Below, piece by piece: positions 36,775 to 48,622 of a stretch of 64,000 bases of DNA. Each line of letters starts with the position of its first letter. Within the stretch, counting starts at the first letter, position 1. The notes under the pieces are model-generated. The model saw only the letters and a list, made by a program, of their open reading frames with translations. It was not told the origin of the DNA and did not search any database. The DNA comes from Leptodactylus fallax (taxonomy: Eukaryota > Chordata > Amphibia > Anura > Leptodactylidae). Location: assembly GCA_947044405.1 (NCBI GenBank), contig CAMRHE010001107.1, positions 124,001-188,000 of the forward strand, in the 5' to 3' direction. Position numbers and translations under genes: made by a program.

Positions 36775-37479
36775 GAAACTGTGCCTAGTGATGTCCTGCC
36801 AGGATTCATTTTTATCAGATAAAGGAAAGCCTTATACTGGAATCCCCCCCAGACTGGAATGCCTCCCAGCATCCTACCAGAAGATTTCCATCTTTTCTGA
36901 TCTATCTACAGCCACTTTGCAATTGAGACATCAATTGACTCCCATAACCATGGCATTACGTCAAAACAATATCCAATAGAAGTTGGCTTCCCTGTTTGTA
37001 GTTTGATCACCTGGAATAATACCACACGTGATCAAAACTCTGTAGGAAAGCCATGCTCTCATCCACAAATGGCACCTACCTTGCACAGACGTAGGTGACT
37101 CTAAAAACTCTCCTTGTCCCATTGATGACGGATGGCACCGTCTCAATAATAAGACAAAGAATGTCCTTTAAGGAGTACTGGCTCATGCCCGTTTTCATTC
37201 TGGATTGTTCTTTCGTTGCTTACCCTCCCCCTGATCTAACTGCAGTTGGAATGTTGTTTCATGTTTCTATATCTGCCTAACCTACTCTGGATATTTGGTA
37301 GTATTTGTTACTTTTTATTTTTCATTGTTCTGAATTAGTTTGTCATGTCTTTATTGGTAAGTTTGCTGGCCAGCATTATAGAATATGTTGAAGTGTCTCC
37401 ATGATCCATAGAGGAAGAAAACATTTTCTTAGCTTACGCTTTATCACAAAATAGTATGTAAAATTGCATCAATCAGAGG

Positions 37480-38136
37480 CTAACTTGTGGTCAGAAGCAA
37501 AAAGTCTGGACTGTGATATTTTTGCTGTATAGGAAACACACTTGCTCGCTCGGCTTAAGATGCTGCCCAAATTAACCACCCGCATTTCCCCAAATTTATC
37601 ATGCACACTACAGAACTAAGAGCAGGGGTGTGCTTATTGCGGTCAGAGATTCCATAGACTTTCAATTAGTGTCTAAATTTATAGACCCCAAAGGTCGCTA
37701 TGTCCTATTCATTTGCATTATTAATAACGTACAATATACTTTAGTCTCTGCATATTCCCCAAATAAGGGCCAGATCCCTTTTTTCAAAAAACTCTATAGA
37801 CTAATCAATAAGTATAAACAGGGTTATTTCCTCCTGATGGGAGATTTTAATATGGTTCCTGACCCCTCGCTAAATTCTACTTCCATGTTATCTCATAGAC
37901 CAATTTCTCTAACTTATGTATTGTGGGGACAAGAATTGTATGATGCATGGAAAATACGCCACAATACAGAAAGGGACTATACTTTCTTTTCGAAATTACA
38001 TAATAGCTATTCACGTATAGACCTATTTATAGCAGATTCCCACTTACTTCTTCTAGGTACTAATTCAGAGATTCACACTATTACCTGGTCTAACCATGCT
38101 GTCATTACTGTAACCCTAACTGGAAAATGCAATTAG
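37480..38136 (+). pseudogene. L1 ORF2 endonuclease domain
   Basis: The frame 37630-38136 includes YTLVSAYSPNKGQ, LLMGDFNMVPDPSLN (GDFN catalytic block), YTFFSKLHNSYSRID and TWSNHAVI (the S-D-H block has Asn for Asp). This apurinic-type nuclease nicks target DNA for L1 insertion. The N-terminal part upstream of 37630 (around CDIFAV near 37510) is interrupted by stops. Confidence 0.78.
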
Positions 38137-38652
38137 CCCTGATCGTACATTTGGAGAAGTGGCGTCTATCTCATGACCCACGTGAAATACAAAACTGTGC
38201 TAGAAAATGACCTGAGGGAATTTTTCCATTTAAATTCTTCTTCCACAACCTGAGCTTATACCCTGTGGAATCCCCATAATGCTTTTATTAAAGGTACTTT
38301 CATTAGATTGGGTCATATTGATAAGAAAAATAGAGCAGCAGTAATATCCCAATTACTCCAATCTATCCAAAAACTGGAAGTTGAGAACAAGTGTAACCCT
38401 TCTCCTACTAGAACGAACCAATTGGCCAACTTAGTACATATTTGTTGCATAAATATAAGAAAAACCTTTAGGTTAAACTTAAAGCAACTTACTATTCACA
38501 AAATAACAAAGGCTTAAGAAAATAGAAAAATATATCTCAGATTCCTTATCTCCATAATGTATCTCCTAAAGGTATTGGGGATACCATTAGAGATTTTTAT
38601 GAAAAACTGTTTAACTGAGCTGATGATCTGCTGATTATTCAACCTTCTCAAG

Positions 38653-38811
38653 ATGACATCAACGTTATTATATGAAGATAGCCTACCCAAACTTACAGAA
38701 GCTCAACTCACAACCTTAAATGCTCCGATTTCTGTCCCAGAGATTCAGACAATTATTAAATCTCTGCCAGCTAATAAATCCCCAGGTCCAGCTGGACTTA
38801 TAAATGAATAT
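38653..38811 (+). pseudogene. L1 ORF2 RT, first block
   Basis: SVPEIQTIIKSLPANKSPGP is the conserved entry into L1 RT. The frame is cut at 38811 by the inserted minus-strand L1 and resumes at 41820 with EYYKMFAPLLIHS. Confidence 0.8.
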
Positions 38812-39377
38812 ATTTTTTTTATAAATTGTTTATTTATGTCAATAATAGAAAAAAAAACACAACAAACCATACAAAAATGGCCACCATGTAACCTGGAGCC
38901 GATAGACCAAACAAAGTACAGAAACAACTAACATGTCAGTGTGGGAGGCCACAAGACGGATACACTCATATAAAAGTGTGTGCAAAAACCAGGAGAGGAA
39001 ATGAAAGCGGGAGGAGACCAGAAAAGAGAAAGAAAGGAAAAACCCACCCAGAAGTTCCAGCAGCTCCGTCATCAGGGACAGTACTCATGAAATCTAATTC
39101 AGCCCACAAGGTCTCTATAAGCTCGCAAACCCTGAAAGATTATAAACGGCGTCCAGGCGGCAAAGAGGGACTCACACGTGTTCCCGAGACATGCAGTAAG
39201 ATCCTCCATGCTCCTGATAACCTCCCCCCGCGGATCCCTGAGCCGCTCCGATCAGGTATTGCTAAGACGAGTTACGGTAAACACAGAGAGAAAAGTCAGA
39301 GAGGAGAAGCAGGTAGAAGGCCAGTGTCTTTGGTGGGTAATACGATAGACCTTACAAATGATTTGATGGGCCCCACC

Positions 39378-39625
39378 TCAGAGGTCTCTTAGCCCAATAG
39401 ACTCCCAGAAAATGCACAATAGTGTCCCCTCCTCCGTGTCGCACCACCAGCACCCCGAGGAAGCAGGCAGAAAAATCGCGTGCAATTTAGACGGAGCATG
39501 GTACCATCTGGGCAAGAGTTTGTAGAGCACGTCTTGGCATCCACTCGCAATCGAACCCTTGTGAGCAAATGCAAGAGTCCCGGGACACTGTGATTCTGAA
39601 AACACCATATGCAAGTCAGTTTCAA
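39378..39625 (-). pseudogene. L1 ORF2 extreme C-terminus
   Basis: QDVLYKLLPRWYHAPSKLHA followed by CWWCDTEEGTLLCIFWE matches the Cys-rich end of L1 ORF2 (Y-K-L-L-x-R-W-Y, then C-x-x-C-x-x-x-x-G-T). It lies only about 0.9 kb from ORF1, so the middle of ORF2 is deleted. Confidence 0.75.
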
Positions 39626-40527
39626 GTGATATGGAGGGACCAGGGTCCAGGGGGCTAAACCAGCACTAGAAATAGCAGTGGGCGCATCACGCTCACAGAA
39701 AAAAGTACTAAGGCTGGGGAATTAATGAATACTGAGGGTCTAGGGATGACTACAGCATAAATCAGTAGGGGTGAGGGGCACACCATTGCAGATCAATGTG
39801 GAACAAGATCCACGAGGGGCCACACTGGGGCACAAGACTTTAGGAATCGGCACAGAACAAAACCAGATGGGCCTACACTGCCAGAGCATTCTAGGACCAT
39901 GTGAGACAGTAGAGTAACCGCAGAGGCAGTCCAAGGATACGGAGAGGGGCTTAAATCATCATCGTCTCAAGGATCTAGAGGTGGGAGAGGATACAGTCAG
40001 GACGACCACAGCATGATGTCTCCCACTGGGCACTGTTGATGAGGTGGAAAAAGAAGGCCTCCCATCAGAAGAGGTGGACACCAGAGGAAATTCTAGCCAG
40101 TCTGGGAGAGACAAGTCCGGCAGATCAAGAAACTGAGCCAAGGAGGTCGCTTGTTCAGGAAAGAGTGGAGAACAAACAATGCCCCCTTGCGGTGAACCTG
40201 AAGGTGAAAGGGATGGCCCTATCTGTAGGTAGCTCCAGCATCCATGATGAGCTAAAGGACCGGCTTGAGAATTCATTGCATTGCCAGGGTACGCCGGGAG
40301 ACATCAAGAAGGAGCTGAACATGGGTGTCCAGGAAGGGGATCGGGCCATTCCGCCAGGCAGCTTGAATGATATTTTCTTTCTCTCTGAAGAAATGGACCC
40401 GGCAGAGAACATCTGTTGAATCATTGCGTCAAGGACCCAGAACTCGGTGCACTCTGTCAATGTTAATTTTGGTGTCAGCCGTATGGGAAAGGGCAGTGTT
40501 GAAGATAGAAGACACTGCAGAATGTAA

Positions 40528-41639
40528 CTAAGCCGGAGGAATGCTGTTGGGGATTCCACGTAGTTTAACATTGTTTCGCCAAACTTGGTTTTCTAAATCA
40601 TCAACTTGCAAGAGGAGGGACCTGTTGAACTCCCGTTGAGTAGTCACAAATTGCTCCACCGTAGCAAGCCTCTGATCAAACAGTGCAGACTGCTGGTGTT
40701 GAGTGGTGATCTGCACCGACAAGGAATTAATTTCAGATGAATTTGGAGATGATGTGCTCCTGTTTAGTCTCAACTCTGTGCACAATAGTTTGCAAATCCT
40801 CTTTAGTGGGGAGTGAGGTGAGAAGATTCCAAATGTCCACCAGATTAGGTTGCTTTGGTTTACGGCCAAACGAGGCTGAATCTTGCGAAGAGGAGTCAGA
40901 AGAGTCAGAGAGTGGAGTGTATGTCACAGGCAGAGGGCCCTAGGTTGGTGCCGATGACCTGTTGGTGAGCAAGTTGACTCCCAGGGTGTAAAGCAGCATC
41001 CTGCGCATGGTTAGCTGCGGTGAACATAGGGTCAACAAGCAGGTTGAGAGCAGAGGGAGCTGTCATCTGCAACGGCCTGACTAGGCCAGCATTTTCTTGA
41101 TGTGGGACGGCAGAGGCACAGGCATGTGGGGAAGTTACAGGGGCCTGAGAGGTCATAAGGTAAGCAGGAGTCTTGTAAACAGTGGTGCCCTGAGCAGCAG
41201 AGTAAGGCTGTAGAGGAAGCTGTGGGAGGGTAGTGCCCTTTGGAGAGGATGCACAAGGTGGAACATGGACTCCCATGGGGGGCTGAGGTGCGGGGGAGCC
41301 GGGTAAAGAGTGTCCCGCAGAGACTGACCTCTGGGTAGGAGGAGGGGGTGTTGGCACAGAAGACTCCCTGATGTCGGGTCTGCAGTCTTGAGTGCTGTGC
41401 AGAGATGCTGTCAGCGACAGGAGGCCAGAAGCCTGTGGTGCTGCGGGAGCGTGTCCGGAGGAGGCCCATGTGAGGATGGAGGGCAGGAGCTGTGCTTCAT
41501 GTGGCAGGTAAGAGAGAAGTGGTGAAGGCACCAGCGGAGTTATCGGGAGGTCTGTGGGCACCCTGCAGGAAGCCAGAGCGCTTGCCGACGCCATTTTGGA
41601 GCTGCCCTCCCGCAGTGAAGCAGGAGCCGCAGTGAGCAA
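40528..41639 (-). pseudogene. L1 ORF1, Pro-rich N-terminus and coiled coil
   Basis: Frame 41639-40905 is Pro/Ser/Ala-rich (PTPPPPTQRSVS). Frame 40927-40733 has FGRKPKQPNLVDIWNLL and a helical stretch; frame 40869-40528 has LATVEQFVTTQREF then DDLENQVWRNNVKLRGIP, the L1 ORF1p junction motif. Two frame changes break it. Confidence 0.65.
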
Positions 41640-41819
41640 AAATCTGGAAATCTAAGGCCCCGAAACCAGGGAGGAGGACGCCCTTTTCCCCACAAGTTGG
41701 ATCATGGTCACAAAGGGTGAGTGGACTGTTCCGACCACCAAAAATGTGATAGCACTCGGGGTCCAGGAGCTTCTGTAGGATACGTCTGCTACATAGCAAC
41801 GTTCAGGCTACGCCCCCCT

Positions 41820-42143
41820 ATAATTGAATATTATAAGATGTTTGCACCCCTCTTAATTCACTCATTATGTTGCTTTTTTCGATCTGTCATACAATCTAGC
41901 TCTTTACCTAAAGAAAATCCAAACAGTCCTGATAGTTACTTTGCCGAAAACGGGCAAAACTCCCTATTCGCAGAATAGATATGCTTTTGACTGGAGAAGT
42001 GATATGTTATGGTTAGCTGCAAGGCCTCACAAAAAGCTATTTAAAATCAGTACAGTACTGAGAGCCAAGACAGACCCCCAGACACCTTCACCAGAGCCTG
42101 TTGCGAGGCCGGATGGACTTTAGCTGAATTTGAGAGTCTGAAT
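41820..42143 (+). pseudogene. L1 ORF2 RT, continuation
   Basis: EYYKMFAPLLIHSL continues the block cut at 38811. A frameshifted LIVTLPKTGKTPYS follows, then AFDWRSDMLW, which matches the later A-F-D-R block; about 60 codons between them are missing. The C-terminal part here is poorly conserved. Confidence 0.65.
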
Positions 42144-42595
42144 TGTCACCAACAGAAGCCTGTACCAATAATAAATGCACTACAAGGTAATACCAAAACA
42201 AAACCCAGTATTGACTTACAGAGCAGCCCGGCAGCAGGTGAACAGTCATACAGGCACGAGTCAAAACCAGTCAGAGGCAAAATCAGATGACAGAAGCGAT
42301 ATCCAAAAGCAGGCCAAGGGTCAAAATCAGAGCGGGCATCTCACAGGCAGAATCAGCAGGCAATAAAATATCCAAAAACAAGTGAAGGGTCACTATGAAG
42401 CTAACGTGAACAACGCAGAGACAAACTAGAAGAAGAACCACAATTAGTTGGCCCCTGTGTCAGGAGGAAGGGGGTCGTATATAGGCTTCCTCAGCTGCTA
42501 AATGGACCAACCCAGGAAGCTTCTGAAACTGCAGAAGCTTCCTAGGTTGACATAGTAACCTTAAAGGTAAAGCAGCCAGATTGAGAATCCTGACA
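42144..42595 (-). mobile_element. LTR (minus) inserted in the L1
   Basis: On the minus strand it starts TGTCAGGATTCTC and ends GTTGGTGACA, so TG...CA. Its start resembles the solo LTR at 32731. L1 coding sequence lies on both sides. Flanks TGAAT and TGATA do not form a clean duplication. It has no interior. Confidence 0.6.
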
Positions 42596-42995
42596 TGATA
42601 AAATCCAATACTTAGGGATTCAGCTGACTTCTTCCTTCAAAACGCTATACCAGGGGTCGGCAACCCCTGGCACGGCAGCCAGCATGGGACCTTCAGTTAT
42701 TAAAAGAAGAGGGAGCACCCCTTTAGTGCTCTGCTACAGCAGAGGTATAGGATGCTCCCCCTTCTCTTGCTGCCCTCTCTGCCCACCAATGAGGGGCGAG
42801 GAAAGCCCAGGAGCTGGAGCTCATCACAGCACAAGGACCCTGGCTGCTGTCTGCTTCCTGCAAAGGCTCACTGAGGAGGAGCAGGAAAAAAGCTCCTGCT
42901 GGCAAAGTGAAAGTAAAAAAAAAACTAACAGGTACATGCTGGGGTTACTATTTCTATTAATGTCAGGCATTTGGGGTAATTAATTTAGTTTTAGT

Positions 42996-43243
42996 AACTC
43001 CATGTGCCTCACATTAATAGCAATTAACCCCATCATGTCCCTCACATTAACCCCTGTGTGCCTCACATAGAGTTATTAATATGTGAGACGTATGACGGTA
43101 CTAATAAAGGACCTTAATGATGACGATATTTACTTATAACCTCCATATGTCTCACATATCAGTAACCCTTATGTAAAGCACACAGGGGTTAATGTGAGGG
43201 ACATGATAGGGTTAACTGCTATTAATATGAGGCACATGAAATT
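42996..43243. repeat. 73-bp-arm hairpin inside the hAT element
   Basis: 42996-43068 is reverse-complementary to 43171-43243 with few mismatches; the core is TTAATGTGAGGGACATGATR. The loop of about 100 bp contains a further inverted pair (ATATGTGAGAC and GTCTCACATAT). Confidence 0.85.
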
Positions 43244-43522
43244 GCTAAACTGTAATGCACATGATCATACGTTTTATCTTCAATTGTGGATAAAAGTACG
43301 AATCTATACATTTCAATGGGCCCATACACACAACCGTTGTTTTTGCGGTTGTGTGTCCGGACCAAATTGAAGAGCTGCAAATTATGGCATAGGTCCTATA
43401 TCTGTCCTATATCTGTCCTATACATACCCTGTATCTGTCTGCATTTGTGGCCCTGTCAATTCATTTTTAATGTATAGGTCAGTGAAAACCACATCCATGC
43501 CATTTGTGCGCAGGAGGCCTAA

Positions 43523-43739
43523 GGCTGAGGCCCCATGTTACGGAAACGCAGTTTTTTTGTTGCAGATTTTGCTGAGGTTTTTTGAGCCAAAGCCAAGAAT
43601 GGCTACAAAAGGAATTGGAAATATAAAGGAAGTTCTTATACATCTCCCTTCTGCTCAATCCACTCCTGTCTTTGGCTCAAAAAAAGTAGCGAAATCTGCA
43701 ACAAAAAAAGCTGTGTTTCTGAAACATGGGTCCTCAGCC
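43523..43739. mobile_element. Small inverted-repeat MITE
   Basis: GGCTGAGGCCCCATGTTACG at left and its imperfect complement (CATGGGTCCTCAGCC) at right, with inner inverted words GTTGCAGATTT and AAATCTGCAAC. TAA or TTA flanks suggest a Harbinger-type end, but the duplication is not exact. Confidence 0.6.
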
Positions 43740-44579
43740 TTAAGGTGTTTCTTTTTGGGTGGTGACACACTGTGTACCCAGGTGCGGCTATAACCAAATC
43801 CAGTTCCCAGGCACTAGTGCTGTCACTTAGATGTAAGTGTAAGTGTGACACTCATTAATTCATTAATTCCTGGCTGTGGTTTTGTTGTTACCACACCGCC
43901 AGGAATTAAAAGTGGCTGAAATTAATCTGCAGTTCACTTACAGAAAAGTAAAAGTACCGATGGCCGGGGACTGGATGCAGCATCCAGGTACATAGTGTGT
44001 CACCATCCTACAGGTGTTACCTCACTCTGCTACCAGTCGCATGCATTTACCACTAACTGCAGGTTACACGTGTACTTACATTGCTTCTAATGGAAAAGTA
44101 CAGGTGTATACAGGCTAATAGCTAAACGCATGTGGCTGGGAGCACAGTATGATAGCACCCCTATGTTACGGTTTGTGTTATATGACTCTTTGACACCTTT
44201 CACTCCCTCCTCATGCCACATACCTCAGTGCTCAAGAAATAGCCACTTACTTTAAAGACAAAACAGCCAACATCCGTCAGGAAATAACCCATTCTCCAAG
44301 GGGCATCACTCCCCTTCCCTCCCTTGCTCCTCATTGTGAACTCTCATTATTTGACCCGGTAACAGAAGAAGAAGTCTCCCAGCTCCTTTCTTCTTCTCGC
44401 CCCACTACTTGCACAAGCGATCCTATCCCGTCACACCTCCTCCGGTCTCTGTCCCCTACTGTTACAACTCACCTTACTAAAATTTTTAACCTCTCTCTTT
44501 CTTCTGGAATCTTTCCCTCCTCCTTCAAACATGCTGTCATAACCCCACTACTGAAAAAACCCTCCCTTGACCCATCCTG

Positions 44580-44909
44580 TGCTGCTAACTACCGACCTGT
44601 CTCTAACCTCCCCTTCATCTCTAAACTCCTGGAATGCTTGGTCTACTCCTAATACGCTATATCACTGCTAACTCTCTTCTGGACCCCTTACAGTCAGGTT
44701 TTCATGCACTACACGCTACAAAAACAGCCCTCACAAACGTCTCCAATGATCTCTTGATGGCTAAATCTAAAGGGAACTATTCACTACTTGTTCTTCTGGA
44801 TCTTGGTTTTCTTCTTATCTCTCTGACTGCTCATTTAGTGTATCATTCGCTGGTGCTGTTTCTTCTCCTCTGTCCCTTGCAGTTGGGGTTCCTCAAGGCT
44901 CGGTCCTAG
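44580..44909 (+). pseudogene. L2-like RT, N-terminal blocks
   Basis: [19 protein letters not shown], then [20 protein letters not shown] and [11 protein letters not shown]. The block that should carry S-A-A-F-D-T-V-D-H is deleted just after LLDL, so the polymerase is dead. Confidence 0.7.
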
Positions 44910-45079
44910 GTCCCCTCCTTTTCTCTCTGTACACAGCCCAATTTGGACAAACCATTTGCAAATTTGGCTTTCAATACCATCTTTATGCAGATGATACCTA
45001 ACTATATACCTCATCCATTAACATCACCCCTGCACTACTACAGAACACCAGTGACTGTCTCTCTGCTGTCTCTAACATC

Positions 45080-45754
45080 ATGTCTTCTCTTTATCTGAAA
45101 TTAAATCTTTCAAAAACTGAACTTCTTGTGTTCCCTCCGTCTACTAATCGACCTAACGCTGATATCACCATTTCTGTCTGTGGCCTTACTATTACCCCGA
45201 GGCGGCATGCCCGCTGTCTGTGGATTGTATTTGTTTCAGATCTCACCTTTACCACACATATTCAGACACTTGCACGCGCTTGCCACCTGCACCTTAAAAA
45301 CATCTCTAGAATTCGCCCTTTTCTCACCGTGGAAACATCAAAAACACTCATTGTCGCTCTGATTCTCTCTCGTCTTTGCTATTGCAATTCTCTTCTATTT
45401 GGGCTTCCTCTTACTAAACTCTCCCTACTACAATCTGTCCTGAATGCAGCTGCCAGACTCATCTTTCTGTCAAACCGGTACACAGACGCATCTACCTTGT
45501 GTCAGTCGCTGTATTGGTTGCCAATCCATCACAGAATACAATATAAAATTATCACACTGATCCACAAATCCATCCATAGTGCTGTGCCCCCCTATATCTC
45601 CTCTCTCGTCACTTTCTTCCGCCCTAACCGTCCTCTCCGTTCTGCCAATGACCTTAGACTTGCATCCCCTGTTATCCGATCATCCCATTCCCGTCTCCAA
45701 GACTTTTCTCGAGCTGCACCGGTGCTCTGGAATTCTTTACCCAAGACAATCTGA
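45080..45754 (+). pseudogene. L2-like RT C-terminal region (224 codons)
   Basis: The open frame contains LNLSKTELLVFPPS, the region after the catalytic box, then the conserved thumb and tail: RIRPFLTVETSKTLIVALIL, SRLCYCNSLLFGLP, SVLNAAARLIF, SLYWLPIHHRIQYKI and PVLWNSLPKTI. The A-D-D box itself is just upstream ([10 protein letters not shown], 44970-44999), followed by a stop. Confidence 0.82.
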
Positions 45755-46311
45755 TTAATCCCCAAATACAGTAGCTTCAAAACTGCCCTAAAATCACACC
45801 TGTATGGTCAGGCTTATCATATGCCCTGATCAGTGTAGTGTGCGGAGGTGTAGAACAATAACACCTTTTATCCTTCCTCCTCTGTTCCTCAGATCCTGGC
45901 CCCTCCATCTGGAAGTTACACTGCACTCCTTGCACTTAGTATCTGTTTATTCACAGATACTGTCTGGTGACTGGTTCATACAGCTTCAGTTACACAACCT
46001 TTTCTATTAAAAGATGGCTGGACCATTGTAGCAAACAAGCCCTCTGACCTCTTGTGTCCCTCATAGAAAGTAAGCTCTTGTGAGCAGGGCCCTCACTCCT
46101 ATTGTTTGATATGTTTATTTCTTTGTCACATTGTAATGTCTCACATTGTCTGTTCATGTGTCCTTTGATTTGTAAAGTGCTACGGAATATGTTGGCGCTA
46201 TATAAATAAAGTTTATTATTATTATTATGACTTTAGTGTAGGTGTGGGCAGCTTTAAAATTATTTTTTAATTTAAATCGGCACCCTGAACAAAAAAGGTT
46301 GCCTACGCCTG

Positions 46312-46537
46312 CGCTATAACATCATAACTTTGAACCGATGTTAAAGACTATACCTGTTGACACTGTTAGGATGTCTAATATAGAAATATCATGGATTGGA
46401 AGAATTGCTGCATTTGAAATGCTTCTCTTCCCCAAACTCCTCAAACCCTCCCCATTCTGCTTTCCTCTTCGTTTTTTGAATCCTTACAAAGGATTGTATC
46501 CAAATTCATTTGGCGTGGTAGGAGACCCCGTATAGGT
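46312..46537 (+). pseudogene. L1 ORF2 C-terminal region
   Basis: EISWIGRIAAFEMLLFPKLL is typical of L1 ORF2 downstream of RT. After a frameshift, SFFESLQRIVSKFIWRGRRP follows. Just upstream of the hAT insertion, 42596-42642 encodes KIQYLGIQLTSSFKTLY, and the two join in frame when the hAT element is removed. Confidence 0.78.
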
Positions 46538-48622
46538 GTAGTGTCCCTCTGGGGGCAAAATGTACATAGTTTTTTTGTATTTTTTGTGATGTGTCTATAT
46601 TGTAACATGCAGTGTATATAGAATGTATAGTTCATTCCCTTAAATGGACTGTACCACTATGAGTGAGGTGAAAGGTTTTGGTATGACCCGCTCAGTAAGT
46701 TCTAGAAAGGAGGAGGAGACCTGGAGTCTTCTCTATTCCTTTGAGAAGTGAAGAAGTGCATAGAGCATTGAGACTGAGCTAGAACTGGCCTGAAGACCAT
46801 CCAGCCAGCTCAATATTGTGCACCAGCCACATGCTGGAGAAAGGAAAATAATTCTAATTGGCTGATATAACAAAAAAAGTGTGCCCAGATTGGAATCTGA
46901 GGATAATCATGCAATGACCATTTCTATGCAACAGGACAGACAGTGCTCCCTGCTGATCTACACCCACAGAGTGAACTGGTAGAGAGTTTTTGTGAAACTC
47001 AGAAAAAGTAAAGACAGCCTCAGCAAGGGAACAGCAGACTGCAAACGGGTGTACCAACTCAGCCCCAATTCCCACTTGTAAGTTTAGAAGTCTGGTATCT
47101 CCAAATTTGGATGCTATTATGCTATTTGGATGCTATTATTATGTCTCCTGAACCTTATTCCTGCACACTCATCATGGGCACTCCAACTTCCATCAGGCTC
47201 AAGAAGGCTGACAACATCTAGGACGTTCCCTGGGGGAACCATTATCATTAGTACTGCAGCAGCCTAGGAGGAGAGGTGGAGGAATTGGTCAAGTTCATAT
47301 TCACTATGACAAGTTCAAGTACTACTAGTCCCAGTAGGCCTCCCTCAAAGAGTTGCTGCATTGATGCCACTAGCCTCTTAATCCCTGCTCTGTTCACATC
47401 AATAAAGTTTGTAGTAGTGATGTGTCCATCCTCCACAATGACAATGCTGATACTGATGTTGGTCAGGGTGGGAGGAGAGCGTGAAAGGTGAAAAAAGCAA
47501 ATGGTGGTATGTGACCTGTAGGAAGTTACCACACTAGGGATTCTGGTGCTGATAAGAAAAGGGAAAAGGGCAGGAATTTAATAAGTGTGTTAGGTATAAA
47601 TATTCATTTCAGACAATTTTTAGGTTAAATAAATAGTCCTCGGAAACCCCTTTAATTGTTCTATTTTAGTCCACAGCCAAGCTCCAGTACTCTTATTTTT
47701 AAATATTAAATATATTGTATACTGTACACTTGAAAATATACACCTGCACACAGAGTCAGCTGTGTTCTTAAGAGGTGCATCTCAGAAAATTTTTTGGAAG
47801 CATATTAAGATAAACAAATTTTGGCTTAACTGTATCCCTCCTCCTTATTAAGCTAAATTCCACAAACACATCATTAAAATGGTTATTAATGTCTTTTTTC
47901 CTAAAATAAATCTACATATGTAATCAACCACTTTCTATGCTTATGCTGTTAGCACCTGCAAAGCTATATTTATATTGGCATATTTACTAGAATGAAGATG
48001 AGGAACCAAATAGCAATGTGATATTCCCTAGTGTAAGAGCTACAATTTAGGCAAATGTGCAATAAGACACAACTTCAAAACCAATGCACTCACAAGATAA
48101 GATATGAATTAAAATATTGAAGTGTAAATCTGAAATGGACTTTGATCATTTCTGTTTCATTTTTAAACTTTAAACATTACAACAAACTTTTTTGACAGGG
48201 AGGAATTTAGGTTTTACATATTCACTACATGCTCTATGTTACAGATCTGGAAAGGTTTAACTTTGCACTGAAATCACATAACACAACAAAAGCCATTGAC
48301 ATAGTTGAATTTAAAGGAGTTGTCCAGGAAATACAGATTTTTGCCAGGAGGACAGGAAATCTGAAAATGAAAAAAAAAAAAGAAACATGCTCACCTGTAT
48401 CCAGTGCTGTGTCCCAGGCCATTGTCCTGTCCACCGGCACCCAGGGCTTGTTCCAGGAAGAAGTAATCGCTACCTGTGACTGCTGAGGCCAATCAGCGGC
48501 CTTAGGAAAGGAAGCGGGACGTCACAACTGAGGTATTTTAATGGCGTTCCAGGTCCTTGCCTTAGGCTGCTGATTGGCCTCAGCGGTCACATGCTTTGTT
48601 TTTTTACCTTTCCCGGGCTGAT
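46538..48622. other. No recognised gene
   Basis: About 2.1 kb. Around 48450-48595 there is a repeat-like stretch containing GAGGCCAATCAGCGGCC and GATTGGCCTCAGCGG, self-complementary words seen also near 35760-35860. Nothing else recognised. Confidence 0.5.

Larger units (their letters stand above)
38812..41819 (-). mobile_element. Internally deleted L1 inserted in the L1 (3.0 kb)
   Basis: ATAAATGAATAT (38800-38811) and ATAATTGAATAT (41820-41831) flank it, a 12-bp duplication with one mismatch. On the minus strand it starts with a G+C-rich leader, carries ORF1 (41639 to about 40528), then lacks nearly all endonuclease and RT, and resumes with the ORF2 C-terminal block at 39614-39378, ending in an A-rich tail (T run at 38812-38820). 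Confidence 0.75.
44165..46230 (+). mobile_element. L2-like LINE, 5'-truncated, nested in the hAT
   Basis: RT sequence runs from about 44245 to 45754, followed by a 3' untranslated region with GAGCAGGGCCCTC and GTGCTACGGAATATGTTGGC, then a (TTA)n tail at 46217-46229. Blocks such as [16 protein letters not shown] place it in the L2/CR1 group. Internal deletions and stops are present. Confidence 0.75.
42651..46311. mobile_element. hAT element inserted in the L1, itself hit by an L2-like LINE
   Basis: The left end CAGGGGTCGGCAACC and right end GGTTGCCTACGCCTG are inverted repeats. CGCTATAC (42643-42650) and CGCTATAA (46312-46319) are the 8-bp duplication with one mismatch. The interior carries a long hairpin, a small MITE and the L2-like LINE. 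No hAT transposase is visible. Confidence 0.83.
35966..46537 (+). mobile_element. L1-type LINE broken by three nested insertions
   Basis: Plus-strand L1 pieces are 35966-38811 (ORF1, endonuclease, start of RT), 41820-42143 (RT middle), 42596-42642 and 46312-46537 (ORF2 C-terminal part). Between them sit a minus-strand L1 (38812-41819), an LTR element (42144-42595) and a hAT element (42651-46311). Removing the inserts joins coding sequence across each gap. ORF1 and ORF2 also have stops, frameshifts and an RT-internal deletion, so the copy is old. Confidence 0.82.

Noticed and set aside
41032..41469. 145-codon minus-strand frame as separate gene
   Set aside because: It overlaps the L1 ORF1 frame in another register; the Pro-rich frame 41639-40905 fits the element better.
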